NCBI RefSeq assembly: GCF_030269685.1
Contig: NZ_BSTT01000021.1
Coordinates: forward strand, 21,054 to 85,053
Length of the DNA stretch: 64,000 nucleotides
Source: Actinomycetospora sp. NBRC 106378
Lineage (GTDB): Bacteria > Actinomycetota > Actinomycetes > Mycobacteriales > Pseudonocardiaceae
Direction: 5' to 3'
Of this stretch, positions 23,769-32,932 are shown in pieces; positions within the stretch are counted from its first letter, which is position 1, and every line of letters begins with the position of its first letter. A program made the position numbers and the translations under genes. The notes under the pieces were generated by a model, which was not told where the DNA came from, searched no databases, and worked only from the letters and a program-made list of their open reading frames with translations.

Positions 23769-25760
23769 GTGCAGCCGGCCGACATCGCCCGACTCGTCAG
23801 CCCCGGTGACCCGCGGGTCTCCCCCGACGGCAGCCGGGTCGCGCTCGTCGTCAGCCGCGTCGACCTCGAGGCCGACCGCTACCGCACCGCGATCTGGATC
23901 GCGCCGGTGGACGGTCGGCCGCGGCCGTTGACCAGCGGCGACGGGGACGCGAACCCCCGCTGGTCCCCGGACGGGACGCGGCTCGCGTTCACCCGCTCCG
24001 GACCCGGGCCGGACGGCCCGCACCAGCTGCTGGTCCTCCCGGTCGACGGACCCGGCGAGCCGGTGACGCTCGTCGAGCGCGCGTCCGCGATCGGGGAGCC
24101 CGCGTGGTCCCCGGACGGGTCCGCGATCGCCTTCACCTCGCGGGAGCCGCGGCCCGACGCGCCCCCGTTCACCGTCGTGGGTACGCCCGACCGCACGACG
24201 CTCCCCCGCCGCATCGACCGGCTGCTCCCCAAGCTCGACGGCGAGGGCTGGATCGTCGACCGCCCGCGGGCGGTCTTCGTGGTCGCGGCCGACACGCCCG
24301 CGTCCGCCCGGCTCATCGCCCACCACCGCTACGACATCAGCGGACCGGCCTGGTCGCCCGACGGGCGGGAGCTCGCGGTCACGACCGTGCGCGACGAGCC
24401 GGACGCCGACCTGACCATGGTGGAGGCCCTGCACCGGCTCGACGTCGGGACCGGGGAGATCCGGCCGCTCACCACCTCCTCGAGCCTCTCGGTGACCCGC
24501 CCGTCGTGGTCCCCCGACGGCGCGTCGATCGCGGTGCTCACCGAGGACGTCACGCTCATCCCGTCCTTCGGGCGGGTCGCGGTCGTCCCGACGACGGGTG
24601 GGGAACCGGCGGTGCTCACGGCGGGACTCGACCGTCAGGCGGCGCCGTTCGTCGGCGGCCGCGCGCCGCTGTGGCGGGGCTCCGAGCTCCTCTTCACCGT
24701 CGAGGACCACGGCACGCAGCCGCTGTACGCCGTCCCCGCGGACGGCTCCGGCGAGCCCGTCGAGGTCCTCGGCGGCACCCGCGCGATCGTCGGGTACGAC
24801 GCGGCCGGGGACACCCTCGCGGTCCTGACGACGGGTCCGACCTCCCGGCCCGAGCTCGCCGTGGTGCGCGACGGTCGGGAGACGACCCTGTCGTCGTTCT
24901 CCGCCGCCTTCCACCGGGACCTGCCCGTCGACGCGCCCGAGCACCTGCGGGTGCCCTCGTCCGGCGGCGGGGAGATCGACGCGTGGCTGCTGCGGCCGCG
25001 CAGCGCCGCGCTGGCCGGCGCCGACGGCCGGACGCCGCTGCTGCTCTCGGTGCACGGCGGGCCGATGACCCAGTACCCGACGGCGTGGTTCGACGAGTTC
25101 GCGATGTGGTCCGGCGCCGGCTACGCCGTGCTCTGGTGCAACCCGCACGGGTCCAGCGGCGACACCGAGGCCGCGCTGCGCGCGATCCGGTCGCCGGAAT
25201 CCGCCGAGACGCCGGGCACCGGGTGGGGCGGCGTCGACGCCGACGACGTCCTCGCCGCCCTCGACGCCGCCCTCGCGCGCGACGCCGCGCTCGACCCGGC
25301 GCGGGTGGGCGTGCTCGGCGGCTCCTACGGCGGGTTCATGACGACGTGGCTGATCGCCCACTCCGACCGGTTCGCGGCGGCCTGCTCGGAGCGGGCGGCG
25401 AACAACCTGCTGTCGCTGGAGTGGGGCGGGTCGGACCTGGCGGGCTTCTTCCGGTTCGAGATGGGTGTCGACCACCTCGCGCACCCGGACGTCTATCGCC
25501 GGATGTCCCCGACCTCGTCCGTCGAGCACATCCACACCCCGCTGCTGATCCTGCACGCCGACGACGACCTGCGGTGCCCGCCGGAGCAGGCCGACCAGCT
25601 GTACCTGGCGCTGCGCCTGCTCGGCCGCGAGGTGGAGTACTGGCGGTTCCCCGACGAGGGCCACGAGCTGTCGCGCACCGGCTCCCCCCGCCGTCGCGTG
25701 CAGCGCGCCGAGATCATCCTCGACTTCTTCGCCCGGCACCTGGCGCCGGGGATGCCGTAG
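23769..25760 (+). CDS. S9 family prolyl oligopeptidase/acylaminoacyl-peptidase
   Basis: 663 residues. The N-terminal TolB/WD-type beta-propeller has at least five WSPDG repeats (PRWSPDG, PAWSPDG, PSWSPDG). The C-terminal alpha/beta hydrolase domain has the oxyanion HGGP, nucleophile GGSYGGF, acid HADDDLRCP and His in DEGHELSRTG. It cleaves short peptides, removing N-acyl amino acids or cutting after Pro. Cytosolic, no signal peptide. GTG at 23769, with nothing notable upstream. Confidence 0.92.
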   Translation: MQPADIARLVSPGDPRVSPDGSRVALVVSRVDLEADRYRTAIWIAPVDGRPRPLTSGDGDANPRWSPDGTRLAFTRSGPGPDGPHQLLVLPVDGPGEPVTLVERASAIGEPAWSPDGSAIAFTSREPRPDAPPFTVVGTPDRTTLPRRIDRLLPKLDGEGWIVDRPRAVFVVAADTPASARLIAHHRYDISGPAWSPDGRELAVTTVRDEPDADLTMVEALHRLDVGTGEIRPLTTSSSLSVTRPSWSPDGASIAVLTEDVTLIPSFGRVAVVPTTGGEPAVLTAGLDRQAAPFVGGRAPLWRGSELLFTVEDHGTQPLYAVPADGSGEPVEVLGGTRAIVGYDAAGDTLAVLTTGPTSRPELAVVRDGRETTLSSFSAAFHRDLPVDAPEHLRVPSSGGGEIDAWLLRPRSAALAGADGRTPLLLSVHGGPMTQYPTAWFDEFAMWSGAGYAVLWCNPHGSSGDTEAALRAIRSPESAETPGTGWGGVDADDVLAALDAALARDAALDPARVGVLGGSYGGFMTTWLIAHSDRFAAACSERAANNLLSLEWGGSDLAGFFRFEMGVDHLAHPDVYRRMSPTSSVEHIHTPLLILHADDDLRCPPEQADQLYLALRLLGREVEYWRFPDEGHELSRTGSPRRRVQRAEIILDFFARHLAPGMP

Positions 25761-25778
25761 CCGGGCGCGGCGCAGCGC

Positions 25779-26552
25779 CTAGGCGATCGCGCGGTCAGCC
25801 GTCGTCGGGACCGAGGCCAGTTCGGCCGCGACGACGCGCTGGACGGCCGCCGAGGTCAGCTGGGCGATGTGGCCGCCCTCGACGACGACGTTGCGGGCGT
25901 AGGGGTCGTGGCTCGACCGCCACGGCACCGCGCCGTCGGTGCGGCTGTAGATGCTGGTGAAGGGCACGTCCTCGGGCCAGGGCGCGCGCAGCGTCCCGCG
26001 GAAGTCGGCGCAGCAGCGCCCGATCATGCAGCCGAGCCCGAAGAGCCCGGGCATCCCGGCGGAACCGATGGCGGCCATGCTCCAGGCGACGGCCGCCATG
26101 GACGGGGTGAGGCCGCCCCAGCGGTCGAAGGGCGTGCCGATGGTGATCAACTGGGCCACCGACTCCGGCGCGGCGGCGCCCACCGCGCGGCCGAACTGGC
26201 CGCCGCGACTGTGCCCGATCACGCGGACCGGCTCGCCGGCGTCCGCGGCGATCGTGCGGACCCGCCGGGTCAGCGAGTCGACGGTGCGCTGCGCGCAGCC
26301 CATCCCCGAGCCGAGGGTGAACGGGTGGACGTCGTAGCCGAGGCGGGTCAGCCACCGGGCCATCGGCTCGAGGCAGGGTCCGGTCTCGCACATCCCGCCG
26401 AGCAGCACGACGGGGCCGCCGCCGGGGTGCGTGACCTGCTCGGTCGGCCCGACGGACCGGTGCCGCAGGCCCGTGACGCCGATGGTCGCGTGGCCCATGG
26501 TCGTGAGACCGAAGCCGACCACCGCGTCCCATCCGGGGGGACTCCACCGCAT
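25779..26552 (-). CDS. Alpha/beta hydrolase, lipase-like
   Basis: 257 residues. VVLLGGMCETGPCLEPMARWLTRLGYDVHPF is the lipase-type entry strand, GHSRGG the nucleophile elbow, and the His in VEGGHIAQL completes the triad with Asp in SRTDGAVPW. Many Cys near CMIGRCCADF are unusual. Resembles mycobacterial Lip/EST1-type esterases. ATG at 26552 preceded by GGAGGAGTGCC. A 14-bp repeat (26579-26592) lies upstream. No partner gene evident. Confidence 0.83.
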   Translation of the reverse strand: MRWSPPGWDAVVGFGLTTMGHATIGVTGLRHRSVGPTEQVTHPGGGPVVLLGGMCETGPCLEPMARWLTRLGYDVHPFTLGSGMGCAQRTVDSLTRRVRTIAADAGEPVRVIGHSRGGQFGRAVGAAAPESVAQLITIGTPFDRWGGLTPSMAAVAWSMAAIGSAGMPGLFGLGCMIGRCCADFRGTLRAPWPEDVPFTSIYSRTDGAVPWRSSHDPYARNVVVEGGHIAQLTSAAVQRVVAAELASVPTTADRAIA

Positions 26553-26578
26553 GGCACTCCTCCGATCCCCGACGACCA

Positions 26579-26592
26579 GTAAGCTGACTTAC
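26579..26592. promoter_or_regulatory. Inverted repeat GTAAG-CTGA-CTTAC
   Basis: Perfect 5-4-5 repeat, 26 nt before the lipase-like gene's start. Operator or small stem-loop; regulator unknown. Confidence 0.4.
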
Positions 26593-26599
26593 CCACGCG

Positions 26600-27312
26600 T
26601 CAGAGCGCCGGAAACCAGGTGAGGGCCTCGGCGACGAGGGACGGGTCGCCCACGTCGTCCCCGTGGGTCACCGCGTAGCAGGGGCCGACGTCGAGCCAGG
26701 CCCGCGCTCGGGCGGCGAGCTCGTCGGTGACGCCGTAGGCCGAGGCCAGCTCGCGTGCCGTGTCCGGGCCCGCCCGCAGCAGGGGCCACACCAGGTCCTT
26801 GGCCGGGTCGCCGGCCCGGGCGTCGCCCCAGTCGATCACGCCCGAGACCCGTCCCCGGTGGACGAGCACGTGATCCGCCGAGAGATCCCCGTGCACGACG
26901 ACGGCGGCGGGCGCGTCACGGAGGAGGTCCAGCCGGCCGCGCAACCACCGACCCGTCGCACCCGGCAGGCGGGGGACGACCTCGGCGGTGAACCGGTCGA
27001 CGTGCGCGTCCCGCATCGCAGACGTCCGCTCCGGTGGCGGGAGGCCCCGGCGGACGGCCTCGGCGAGGTCGACGGCGTGCAGGGCTGCGAGGAACTCGCC
27101 GATCGCGGTCCCGACGCCGGGCCCGTCGTCGGGAAGGGCCGGACGCCCGGGGACGATCCGGTGGCGCACCGTCAGCGGAGACTCAGCAGGGTGGTCTCGG
27201 TGTGCAGCCACGGTTCGACGTCGGGGCGCTTCGCGGTGCGCTCCACCCAGACGCCGTCCACGAGCCACGCGTCGCAGTCCCAGCCGGAGCCGAGGTACTT
27301 GCGGGTAGTCAC
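26600..27312 (-). pseudogene. Aminoglycoside phosphotransferase-like kinase, frameshifted
   Basis: The N-terminal part (from GTG 27312, TTRKYLGSGWDCDAWLVDG, then EPWLHTETTLLSLR) stops at TGA 27172-27174. The rest (SPLTVRHRIVPG, catalytic VVHGDLSADHVLVH, metal-binding GVIDWGDARAGDPAKD) continues in another frame to 26600. Compared with intact APH/choline-kinase-fold proteins, about 20 residues that normally join TLL to PLTV are missing, so a deletion that is not a multiple of three removed them. All catalytic residues survive in the second part, but no good start serves it. Recent inactivation is likely; assembly error is the alternative. Confidence 0.8.
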
Positions 27313-27450
27313 GTCCGCTAGCGTGCCGTGCGTGCTGTGGCGCCCCTCACGACGGTCCTCCTCGTGAGCACCTCTTTCGACGGGAGCGCTCGCCACGACG
27401 AGGCCGACACGGAGAACTCCCCGGAGTCCGTCCCGAGTGACTCCGCGACG

Positions 27451-27987
27451 ATGGGTCGGAAGGAACCGTGGAGCGTCCGGCTGGAGCGAACCCGTCGTGG
27501 GCGCATCGCGATCTCGGTCTTCCTCGTCGTCCTCGTCGGTTCGCTGCTCGTCATCAACGCTCCGGCAAGCGCCACCAAACGAGGGCTGATGACCGTCGTG
27601 GCCCCGGTACTCAGCGCCCTCGGCATGGAGCAGGGGTGGGGCGTCTTCGCCCCGAACCCGCGCGGCTTCAGTCTCGAGGTCGAGGCCCACATCCAGCAGG
27701 TGGACGGCTCCCAGCGGATCGTGCCGATCGAGTCCGGACGCGGGTTGGACGAGTACTGGACCTACCGCTGGCAGCGATGGGCCGACCGGCTCGCCAACGG
27801 CCCCGACAACGTGGCGATGTGGGACCCGTTCTGCCGCTACCTCGCCGATCAGGACCGCGCAGCCGGCGGGAAGCCGGTACGGGTCGCCCTGGTCAATCGG
27901 CGGTCCGACACGCTGCCGCCCGGCGACGGTCCGGCTCGGGGCCCGGCGGTCTACCGCGAGTTCTTCGCGATCGGTGTCGCGCCGTGA
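27451..27987 (+). CDS. DUF5819/SdpA-like membrane-anchored protein
   Basis: 178 residues from ATG 27451; in-frame upstream starts (to GTG 27328) would add up to 41 residues of low-complexity sequence. One N-terminal membrane span (IAISVFLVVLVGSLLVINA), then the family segment SALGMEQGWGVFAPNPRGFS followed by a domain with YWTYRWQRWADR. Proteins of this type sit next to HTTM proteins, as SdpA does with SdpB in Bacillus. The stop overlaps the HTTM gene's GTG (GTGA at 27984-27987), so the pair is coupled. Confidence 0.75.
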   Translation: MGRKEPWSVRLERTRRGRIAISVFLVVLVGSLLVINAPASATKRGLMTVVAPVLSALGMEQGWGVFAPNPRGFSLEVEAHIQQVDGSQRIVPIESGRGLDEYWTYRWQRWADRLANGPDNVAMWDPFCRYLADQDRAAGGKPVRVALVNRRSDTLPPGDGPARGPAVYREFFAIGVAP

Positions 27988-28955
27988 CCGGGACCCGCGG
28001 ACGCGTACGTGCCGCACTGGTCGCGTGGAACCGCTTCTGGTTCGAGCCCACGGACACGACGCCGCTGGCGCTCTTCCGCATCGCGTTCGGCGTCGTCGCC
28101 ACGCTGTGGACGCTCAGTCACCTGCCCGACCTCTTCACGTTCCTCGGTCCGAACGGCGTCCTGCCGTCGCCCCGTCCGCTCGAGTCGTGGCAATGGGGCC
28201 TGCTGAACCTCAACAGCAGCGTGCTCGCCGTGTCCGTGGTCTGGCTCGCCACCCTCCTGGCAGCGGTGGCACTGACGGTCGGCCGCCGTCCGCGTCTCGC
28301 CGCCGCGATCGTCTTCGTCGGCATCCTGTCGATCGAGCGGCGCAACTCCTACGTCCTCAACAACGGCGACGATCTCCTGCGCTATCTCGCCTTCTACCTG
28401 ATGCTCGCGCCGTCCGGAGCGGCTCTGTCGCTGGACCGTTGGCGCCGGGACCGGGCGAGCTTCTGGACCGCAGAACTCCGTGCACCCTGGGCCCTCCGGC
28501 TGCTCCAGATCCAGCTGAGCCTCATCTACGTCTCGACCGTCTGGGCGAAGCTCCAGGGCGATACCTGGCGGAACGGCACCGCGGTCACCTACGCGTTGCG
28601 TGTCCAGGACATCACGCGATTCCCGCCGCCCGATGCCCTGCTCGGCTCCGTGGTCGTGTCGGAGTGGCTCACTTTCGGCACGTTGCTGCTCGAGCTCAGC
28701 CTGGGTGTCCTCGTCTGGAACCGACGCGCTCGTCCCTACGTGATCGCGCTCGGAGTGCTCATGCACCTCCTGATCGCGGTGGGCGTCATCGTCGGTTTCT
28801 TCAGCGCAGGGATGCTCTGCCTCTACCTGGTGTTCCTGTCGCCGGAGGCCGCCCGGCGGGTGATCATGTGGTTCCGGGGCAGGCTGTCCAGGGCGCGAGG
28901 CCGACCGTTACCGATTCGAGACGAAACTGGCGAGACGGTCGCTCGTTCGACGTAA
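27984..28955 (+). CDS. HTTM-domain membrane protein (gamma-carboxylase-like/SdpB-like)
   Basis: 323 residues, several membrane spans. HTTM features: TTPLALFRIAFGVVATLW at the N-terminus, SIERRNSYVLNNGDDLLRYLAFYLML, LLQIQLSLIYVSTVWAKLQGDTWRNGTAVTYAL (quoted in parts), and a C-terminal span. HTTM proteins relate to vitamin-K-dependent gamma-carboxylase and to SdpB, which helps mature a secreted toxin peptide. The true reaction is unknown. GC is slightly lower than in neighbours. Confidence 0.82.
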   Translation: MTGTRGRVRAALVAWNRFWFEPTDTTPLALFRIAFGVVATLWTLSHLPDLFTFLGPNGVLPSPRPLESWQWGLLNLNSSVLAVSVVWLATLLAAVALTVGRRPRLAAAIVFVGILSIERRNSYVLNNGDDLLRYLAFYLMLAPSGAALSLDRWRRDRASFWTAELRAPWALRLLQIQLSLIYVSTVWAKLQGDTWRNGTAVTYALRVQDITRFPPPDALLGSVVVSEWLTFGTLLLELSLGVLVWNRRARPYVIALGVLMHLLIAVGVIVGFFSAGMLCLYLVFLSPEAARRVIMWFRGRLSRARGRPLPIRDETGETVARST

Positions 28956-29023
28956 CGAAGGTCTCTGTCCGCACGACAAGCGGACACGTAGATGTGGGTC
29001 GGATCGAACAGGACGGGGCTGGA

Positions 29024-29575
29024 ATGAAGTCGAGAGGGCGGGACATCTTCCGCCGCACCGGTGTGGTGCTCGCCGGGATGCTGCTCGTAGGAACGACGAT
29101 GTCCGGGGCTGCTTTCGCGCAGACCACCGGCGGCGGCACCACCGGCACCGGCACCACCGGCGGGACCGATGCCCTGTCGTCGGTGACGGACACGCTCACG
29201 AGCATCGTCTCCACCGACGCCGGCACGACCACCGGGTCCAACCCGGTCACCGACGTCGTCAGCTCCGTGACCGACGCTCTCACCCAGGGCGCCACGGCCG
29301 TCACCGACACGCTGACCAGCATCGTGTCCACCAACGCCACGACGTCGACGACGCCCACCGGGCCCAGCGGGAACAACACGGTCATCCAGTACAGCCCGTA
29401 CCCGGTGCCGGTCTTCGGCGACTACGGCCACCGCTACTACGGCAAGTACTACGACCACGGCTGCGGCTGCGACCGCTACGCGGCGCCGACCTACGTGCCC
29501 ACGACCGTGGTGGCGACGCAGGTGTCCAGCGTGCCCAAGGGCGGCGTGGACACGGGCGACGGCTCGTTCCAGTAG
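29024..29575 (+). CDS. Secreted Thr-rich protein with C-x-C and C-terminal PKGGVDTGDGS motif
   Basis: 183 residues. Signal peptide about 1-32, ending AFA-QT. The mature part opens with Gly/Thr-rich sequence and two to three repeats of an SSVTDTLTSIVST pattern (50-103), then a Tyr-rich segment with Cys147-Gly-Cys149, and ends in PKGGVDTGDGS (171-181) with no hydrophobic tail. The last motif recurs in actinomycete proteins beside class F sortases (recalled family knowledge, not searched). The sortase starts 10 nt after its stop. ATG at 29024. Confidence 0.75.
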   Translation: MKSRGRDIFRRTGVVLAGMLLVGTTMSGAAFAQTTGGGTTGTGTTGGTDALSSVTDTLTSIVSTDAGTTTGSNPVTDVVSSVTDALTQGATAVTDTLTSIVSTNATTSTTPTGPSGNNTVIQYSPYPVPVFGDYGHRYYGKYYDHGCGCDRYAAPTYVPTTVVATQVSSVPKGGVDTGDGSFQ

Positions 29576-29585
29576 GAGATCACTC

Positions 29586-30221
29586 GTGAGCGATGCATCG
29601 ACGGAGACCCCGCCGACCAAGGAGCGGTCACGGACCGACTCCGTCACCACCAAGGTCGGTATCGGGATCGTCGTGCTCCTCGCACTCGTGGCCCTCGTCG
29701 CCGTCGGGACCTCCGGTGGGTCCCGCGGCGGCGGAGGGTCGGGAGTCGAGACCCTCGCCGCGTCCACACCCACGTCGGTGTCGGTGCCCTCGATCGGCGC
29801 CCAGTCCTCGCTCCTGGCCCTCGGCCAGAAGCCGGACGGCGAACTCGAGGTTCCCTCCCTCCAGACCCCGATGCAGGCGGCCTGGTACGACAAGAGCCCG
29901 ACCCCCGGGTCGCTGGGCCCCGCCGTGATCCTCGGACACGTCAACGGCAGCGGGAAGCCCGGGATCTTCTACAAGCTCAAGGATGTCAAGGCCGGCGACC
30001 AGATCATGGTCAACCGGCAGGACGGTCAGACGGCGGTCTTCACCGTCAGCAACGTCGACACCGTGCCCAAGGCGGCCTTCCCCGCCAACATGGTCTACGG
30101 CGACACCCCGGACGCCCAGCTCCGGCTGATCACCTGCGGTGGCGTCTTCGATCCCGCCGCGCGCAGCTACGAGGCCAACATCATCGTCTACGCGAACCTC
30201 ACCGAGGTCCGGAAGACCTGA
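29586..30221 (+). CDS. Class F sortase
   Basis: 211 residues. A single N-terminal membrane anchor (about 23-42), a Gly/Ser linker, and the sortase beta-barrel. Catalytic residues are in place: His118 in VILGHVNG, Cys184 in RLITCGGVFD and Arg193 in AARSYEANI. Class F enzymes in actinomycetes are housekeeping-like or dedicated to one neighbour substrate. Here the only adjacent exported protein is at 29024, so that is the likely substrate. GTG at 29586. Confidence 0.9.
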   Translation: MSDASTETPPTKERSRTDSVTTKVGIGIVVLLALVALVAVGTSGGSRGGGGSGVETLAASTPTSVSVPSIGAQSSLLALGQKPDGELEVPSLQTPMQAAWYDKSPTPGSLGPAVILGHVNGSGKPGIFYKLKDVKAGDQIMVNRQDGQTAVFTVSNVDTVPKAAFPANMVYGDTPDAQLRLITCGGVFDPAARSYEANIIVYANLTEVRKT

Positions 30222-30237
30222 TCGAAGTCCACTCCTG

Positions 30238-30270
30238 AACGGCCGTCGTCCGCCCCGGACGGCGGCCGTT
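30238..30270. terminator. 15-bp hairpin, 3-nt loop
   Basis: Arms 30238-30252 and 30256-30270 pair with one G-T wobble. Lies 17 nt after the sortase stop: terminator of the 27451-30221 cluster. Confidence 0.75.
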
Positions 30271-30364
30271 CGTCGTCTCCTGCCCCAGCTGGCAGCCCGA
30301 GCGCACCCGCCGTCGGGAAGGGAAGATGGTCTTCGTCGAGCAGACCGGCCCGAGGAGCGCACCG

Positions 30365-31558
30365 ATGCCCAGCACCCCCACCCCCGTCGGTGTCACCACC
30401 GAGGCGCAGGAGGAGCTGCGGGGACGGGTGCGGGAGCTGTGCGCCCGGTTCCCCGACGAGTACTGGCGCGAGCGGGACCGCAACCGCGAGTACCCCGACG
30501 CCTTCGTCGACGCGCTGACCGAGGCCGGGTACCTGGCCGTCCTGATCCCGAGCGAGTACGGCGGGAGCGGGCTGGGGATCACCGAGGGCTCGATCGTGCT
30601 CGAGGAGATCAACCGCTCCGGTGGGCACTCCGCGGGCTGCCACGCGCAGATGTACACGATGGGCGCGCTGCTCAAGCACGGGTCGGAGCAGCAGAAGAAG
30701 ACCTACCTGCCGGGGATCGCCGACGGGTCGATCCGCCTGCAGGCCTTCTCGATCACCGAGCCCGAGGCCGGGTCGAACACCACCGACATCCGCACCACCG
30801 CGATCCGCGACGGCGACGACTACGTCATCTCGGGACACAAGAACTGGACCAGCCGGATCGAGCAGTCCGACCTCGCGCTCGTGCTCGCCCGCACCAGCCC
30901 CCGCGGCGGGGACCCGAAGGAGCGGACGCAGGGCATCAGCCTGTTCCTGGTCGACCTGCGCGAGGTCCGCCGCGACGAGCCCGACACGCTCAAGGTCGAG
31001 CCGGTGCGCACCATGTTCAACTACGCCACCAACGAGGTCCGCTACAACGACATGCGGGTGCCCGCGAGCGCCCTGATCGGCGAGGAGGGCCAGGGGTTCC
31101 GCTACGTCCTCGACGGCTGGAACGCCGAGCGGATCCTGCTCGCGGCCGAGGCGGTCGGCGACGGGTACTGGTTCATCGACCGCGCGACCGCGTACGCGAA
31201 CGACCGCCAGGTGTTCGGGCGCCCGATCGGCGCCAACCAGGGCGTGCAGTTCCCGCTCGCCCGCGCCTACGCCCAGGTCGGTGCCGCCGACCTCATGCGC
31301 TACCGCGCGGCGGCGCTGTTCGACGCCGGCGAGAAGTGCGGCGAGCAGGCCAACCTCGCGAAGTTCCTGGCCAGCGAGGCCAGCTGGCAGGCCGGCAACG
31401 CGTGCCTCGACACCCACGGCGGCTACGGCTTCGTCGACACCTGGGACGTCGAGCGGAAGTTCCGCGAGACCCGGCTCTACCAGGTGGCGCCGGTCAACAA
31501 CAACCTCGTGCTCGCCTACGTCGGCCAGCACGTGCTGGGAATGCCGCGCAGCTACTGA
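30365..31558 (+). CDS. Acyl-CoA dehydrogenase
   Basis: 397 residues from ATG 30365, preceded by CGAGGAGCG (an in-frame start at 30326 is less likely). FAD and substrate motifs: AFSITEPEAGSNTTDIRTTA, ALIGEEGQGFRYVLDGWNAERI, and near the C-terminus ACLDTHGGYGFVDTWDVERKFRET. The Glu-x-R pattern VERKFRE and LYQVAPVNNN fit short-chain or branched acyl-CoA oxidation. No neighbouring beta-oxidation genes or ETF; the pathway is undetermined. Its stop overlaps the convergent transporter gene by 7 bp. Confidence 0.92.
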   Translation: MPSTPTPVGVTTEAQEELRGRVRELCARFPDEYWRERDRNREYPDAFVDALTEAGYLAVLIPSEYGGSGLGITEGSIVLEEINRSGGHSAGCHAQMYTMGALLKHGSEQQKKTYLPGIADGSIRLQAFSITEPEAGSNTTDIRTTAIRDGDDYVISGHKNWTSRIEQSDLALVLARTSPRGGDPKERTQGISLFLVDLREVRRDEPDTLKVEPVRTMFNYATNEVRYNDMRVPASALIGEEGQGFRYVLDGWNAERILLAAEAVGDGYWFIDRATAYANDRQVFGRPIGANQGVQFPLARAYAQVGAADLMRYRAAALFDAGEKCGEQANLAKFLASEASWQAGNACLDTHGGYGFVDTWDVERKFRETRLYQVAPVNNNLVLAYVGQHVLGMPRSY

Positions 31559-32772
31559 GTCCGCACGCGGGTCACGGCCGCGGCTCCCGCCACCGCGAGG
31601 ACGACCAGCGCGCCGAGCACGACGGCGAGCGGGACGTCCCAGGCCGGAGGGGCGACGGCCTCGTGCACGGCGCCGAGCAGGAACGGTCCGAGCGCGCCGA
31701 GCAGGTAGCCGCCGCCCTGGATGAACGCGGCCATCCGGCGGTTCTCGGTGGTGTCGCGGCTCGCGGCCAGGCATGCGGAGAAGATCACGGTGAAACCGCC
31801 GCCCTGCGCGGCGCCGGCGAGCGAGCACCACAGCGGCCAGAGCGACGGCGCGAGCAGCAACCCGCCCGGCAGGGCGAGGAACCCTGCCGCGACCGGGACG
31901 AAGGCCAGCCGCAGGCTGGTTCGCCGCGCCACGAGCGGCGTCACCAGCGCCCCGGCGACCGCGAGGATCTGGAACAGCGACGAGGCCACCCCGGCACCTG
32001 TGGCGTCGAGTCCCCGGAGGTCACGCAGGATCTCGGGCAGCCAGGCGGTCAGGCCGTAGTACGAGAACGACTGCCCGGCGAACGCGAACAGCAGCAGCCA
32101 CCCGACGGGCCGGGCCCAGGGAGCACGGGCCGCCACCGAGCTGTCGTCGGGACGGGACTCGTCGGGGGCTTCGCGGCAGAGCAGCTGAGCACGCCGATAG
32201 GGGGTCGCGAGGGTCCAGACAACGGCGGCGGCCACCGCCAGGACGAGCCAGGCGCAGAGCGCCAGCCGCCACCCGGTACCGGCGGCGATCGGCACGGTGG
32301 CCGAGAGCGTGATCATCGAGCCGACGTTCATCGTGGCGGTGTAGACGCCGAGCAGCAGCCCCGAACGGTGGGGGAAGTCGCGGCCGATGACCACCGGGAT
32401 CACGATGTTGCCGACCGTGATGCCGGCGCCGATCACGGCCGTCCCCACGAGCGCGCCGGCGATCCCGTCCGCGGACCGCAGCACGGTGCCCGCGGTGAGG
32501 ACCGCGAGCCCGACGAGCATCGCCCGCTCCGCCCCGATCCGTCCGATCAGCCAGGACGCGGGTGGCGAGGCGAGGGCGAACGCGAGCACCGGCAGGCTCG
32601 TCAGCAACCCGGCGACGGCGGCCGAGACGCCCAGGTCGACCCGGATCGCGTCGACGACCGGGCTGACCGCGACGATCGGGCCGCGGAGGTTGAGCGCCAC
32701 GAGCACGATCGCGGCGACGAGGAGCGGGGTCCCGAGGGACGCGGCGGGGCGTCGCGGCGCGGCGGTGGTCAC
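31552..32772 (-). CDS. CynX/NimT-family MFS transporter
   Basis: 406 residues with 12 spans. LNLRGPIVAVSPVVDAIRVDLGVSAAVAGLLTSLPVLAFALASPPASWLIGRIGAERAM (read in parts) is the CynX-like N-terminal half; SFSYYGLTAWLPEILRDLRGLDATGAG opens the second half. The family includes cyanate- and 2-nitroimidazole-type exporters, substrates mostly unknown. GTG at 32772. Divergent from the FMN protein; a REP-like element (32845-32881) lies between. Confidence 0.85.
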   Translation of the reverse strand: MTTAAPRRPAASLGTPLLVAAIVLVALNLRGPIVAVSPVVDAIRVDLGVSAAVAGLLTSLPVLAFALASPPASWLIGRIGAERAMLVGLAVLTAGTVLRSADGIAGALVGTAVIGAGITVGNIVIPVVIGRDFPHRSGLLLGVYTATMNVGSMITLSATVPIAAGTGWRLALCAWLVLAVAAAVVWTLATPYRRAQLLCREAPDESRPDDSSVAARAPWARPVGWLLLFAFAGQSFSYYGLTAWLPEILRDLRGLDATGAGVASSLFQILAVAGALVTPLVARRTSLRLAFVPVAAGFLALPGGLLLAPSLWPLWCSLAGAAQGGGFTVIFSACLAASRDTTENRRMAAFIQGGGYLLGALGPFLLGAVHEAVAPPAWDVPLAVVLGALVVLAVAGAAAVTRVRTQ

Positions 32773-32844
32773 GTGTGCCCAGTCTGGATGGTTCGCCCAC
32801 GGAAGGACATCGGGTGTGAAGAACGACGCCGGATCGCCTCGCCG

Positions 32845-32881
32845 TGGCAGGAAAGCGTCGTTGCTGTCATCCAGTGGCAGG
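32845..32881 (-). repeat. REP-like palindrome, copy A (37 bp)
   Basis: Identical over 37 bp (opposite orientation) to 39865-39901 and one base different from 51051-51087. Core AAAGCGTCGTTGCTG. Sits in the divergent intergenic region between 32772 and 32933. Confidence 0.8.
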
Positions 32882-32932
32882 GACCCCGCATCGTCGGTGA
32901 CGGTGTCGGGGGCCGCTGCTAGACCTCCATCC

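Noticed and set aside
29102..29345. Repeats in the secreted protein gene (SVTDTLTSIVST-type) as a DNA minisatellite
   Set aside because: The repetition is at protein level with codon variation; no exact DNA tandem repeat.
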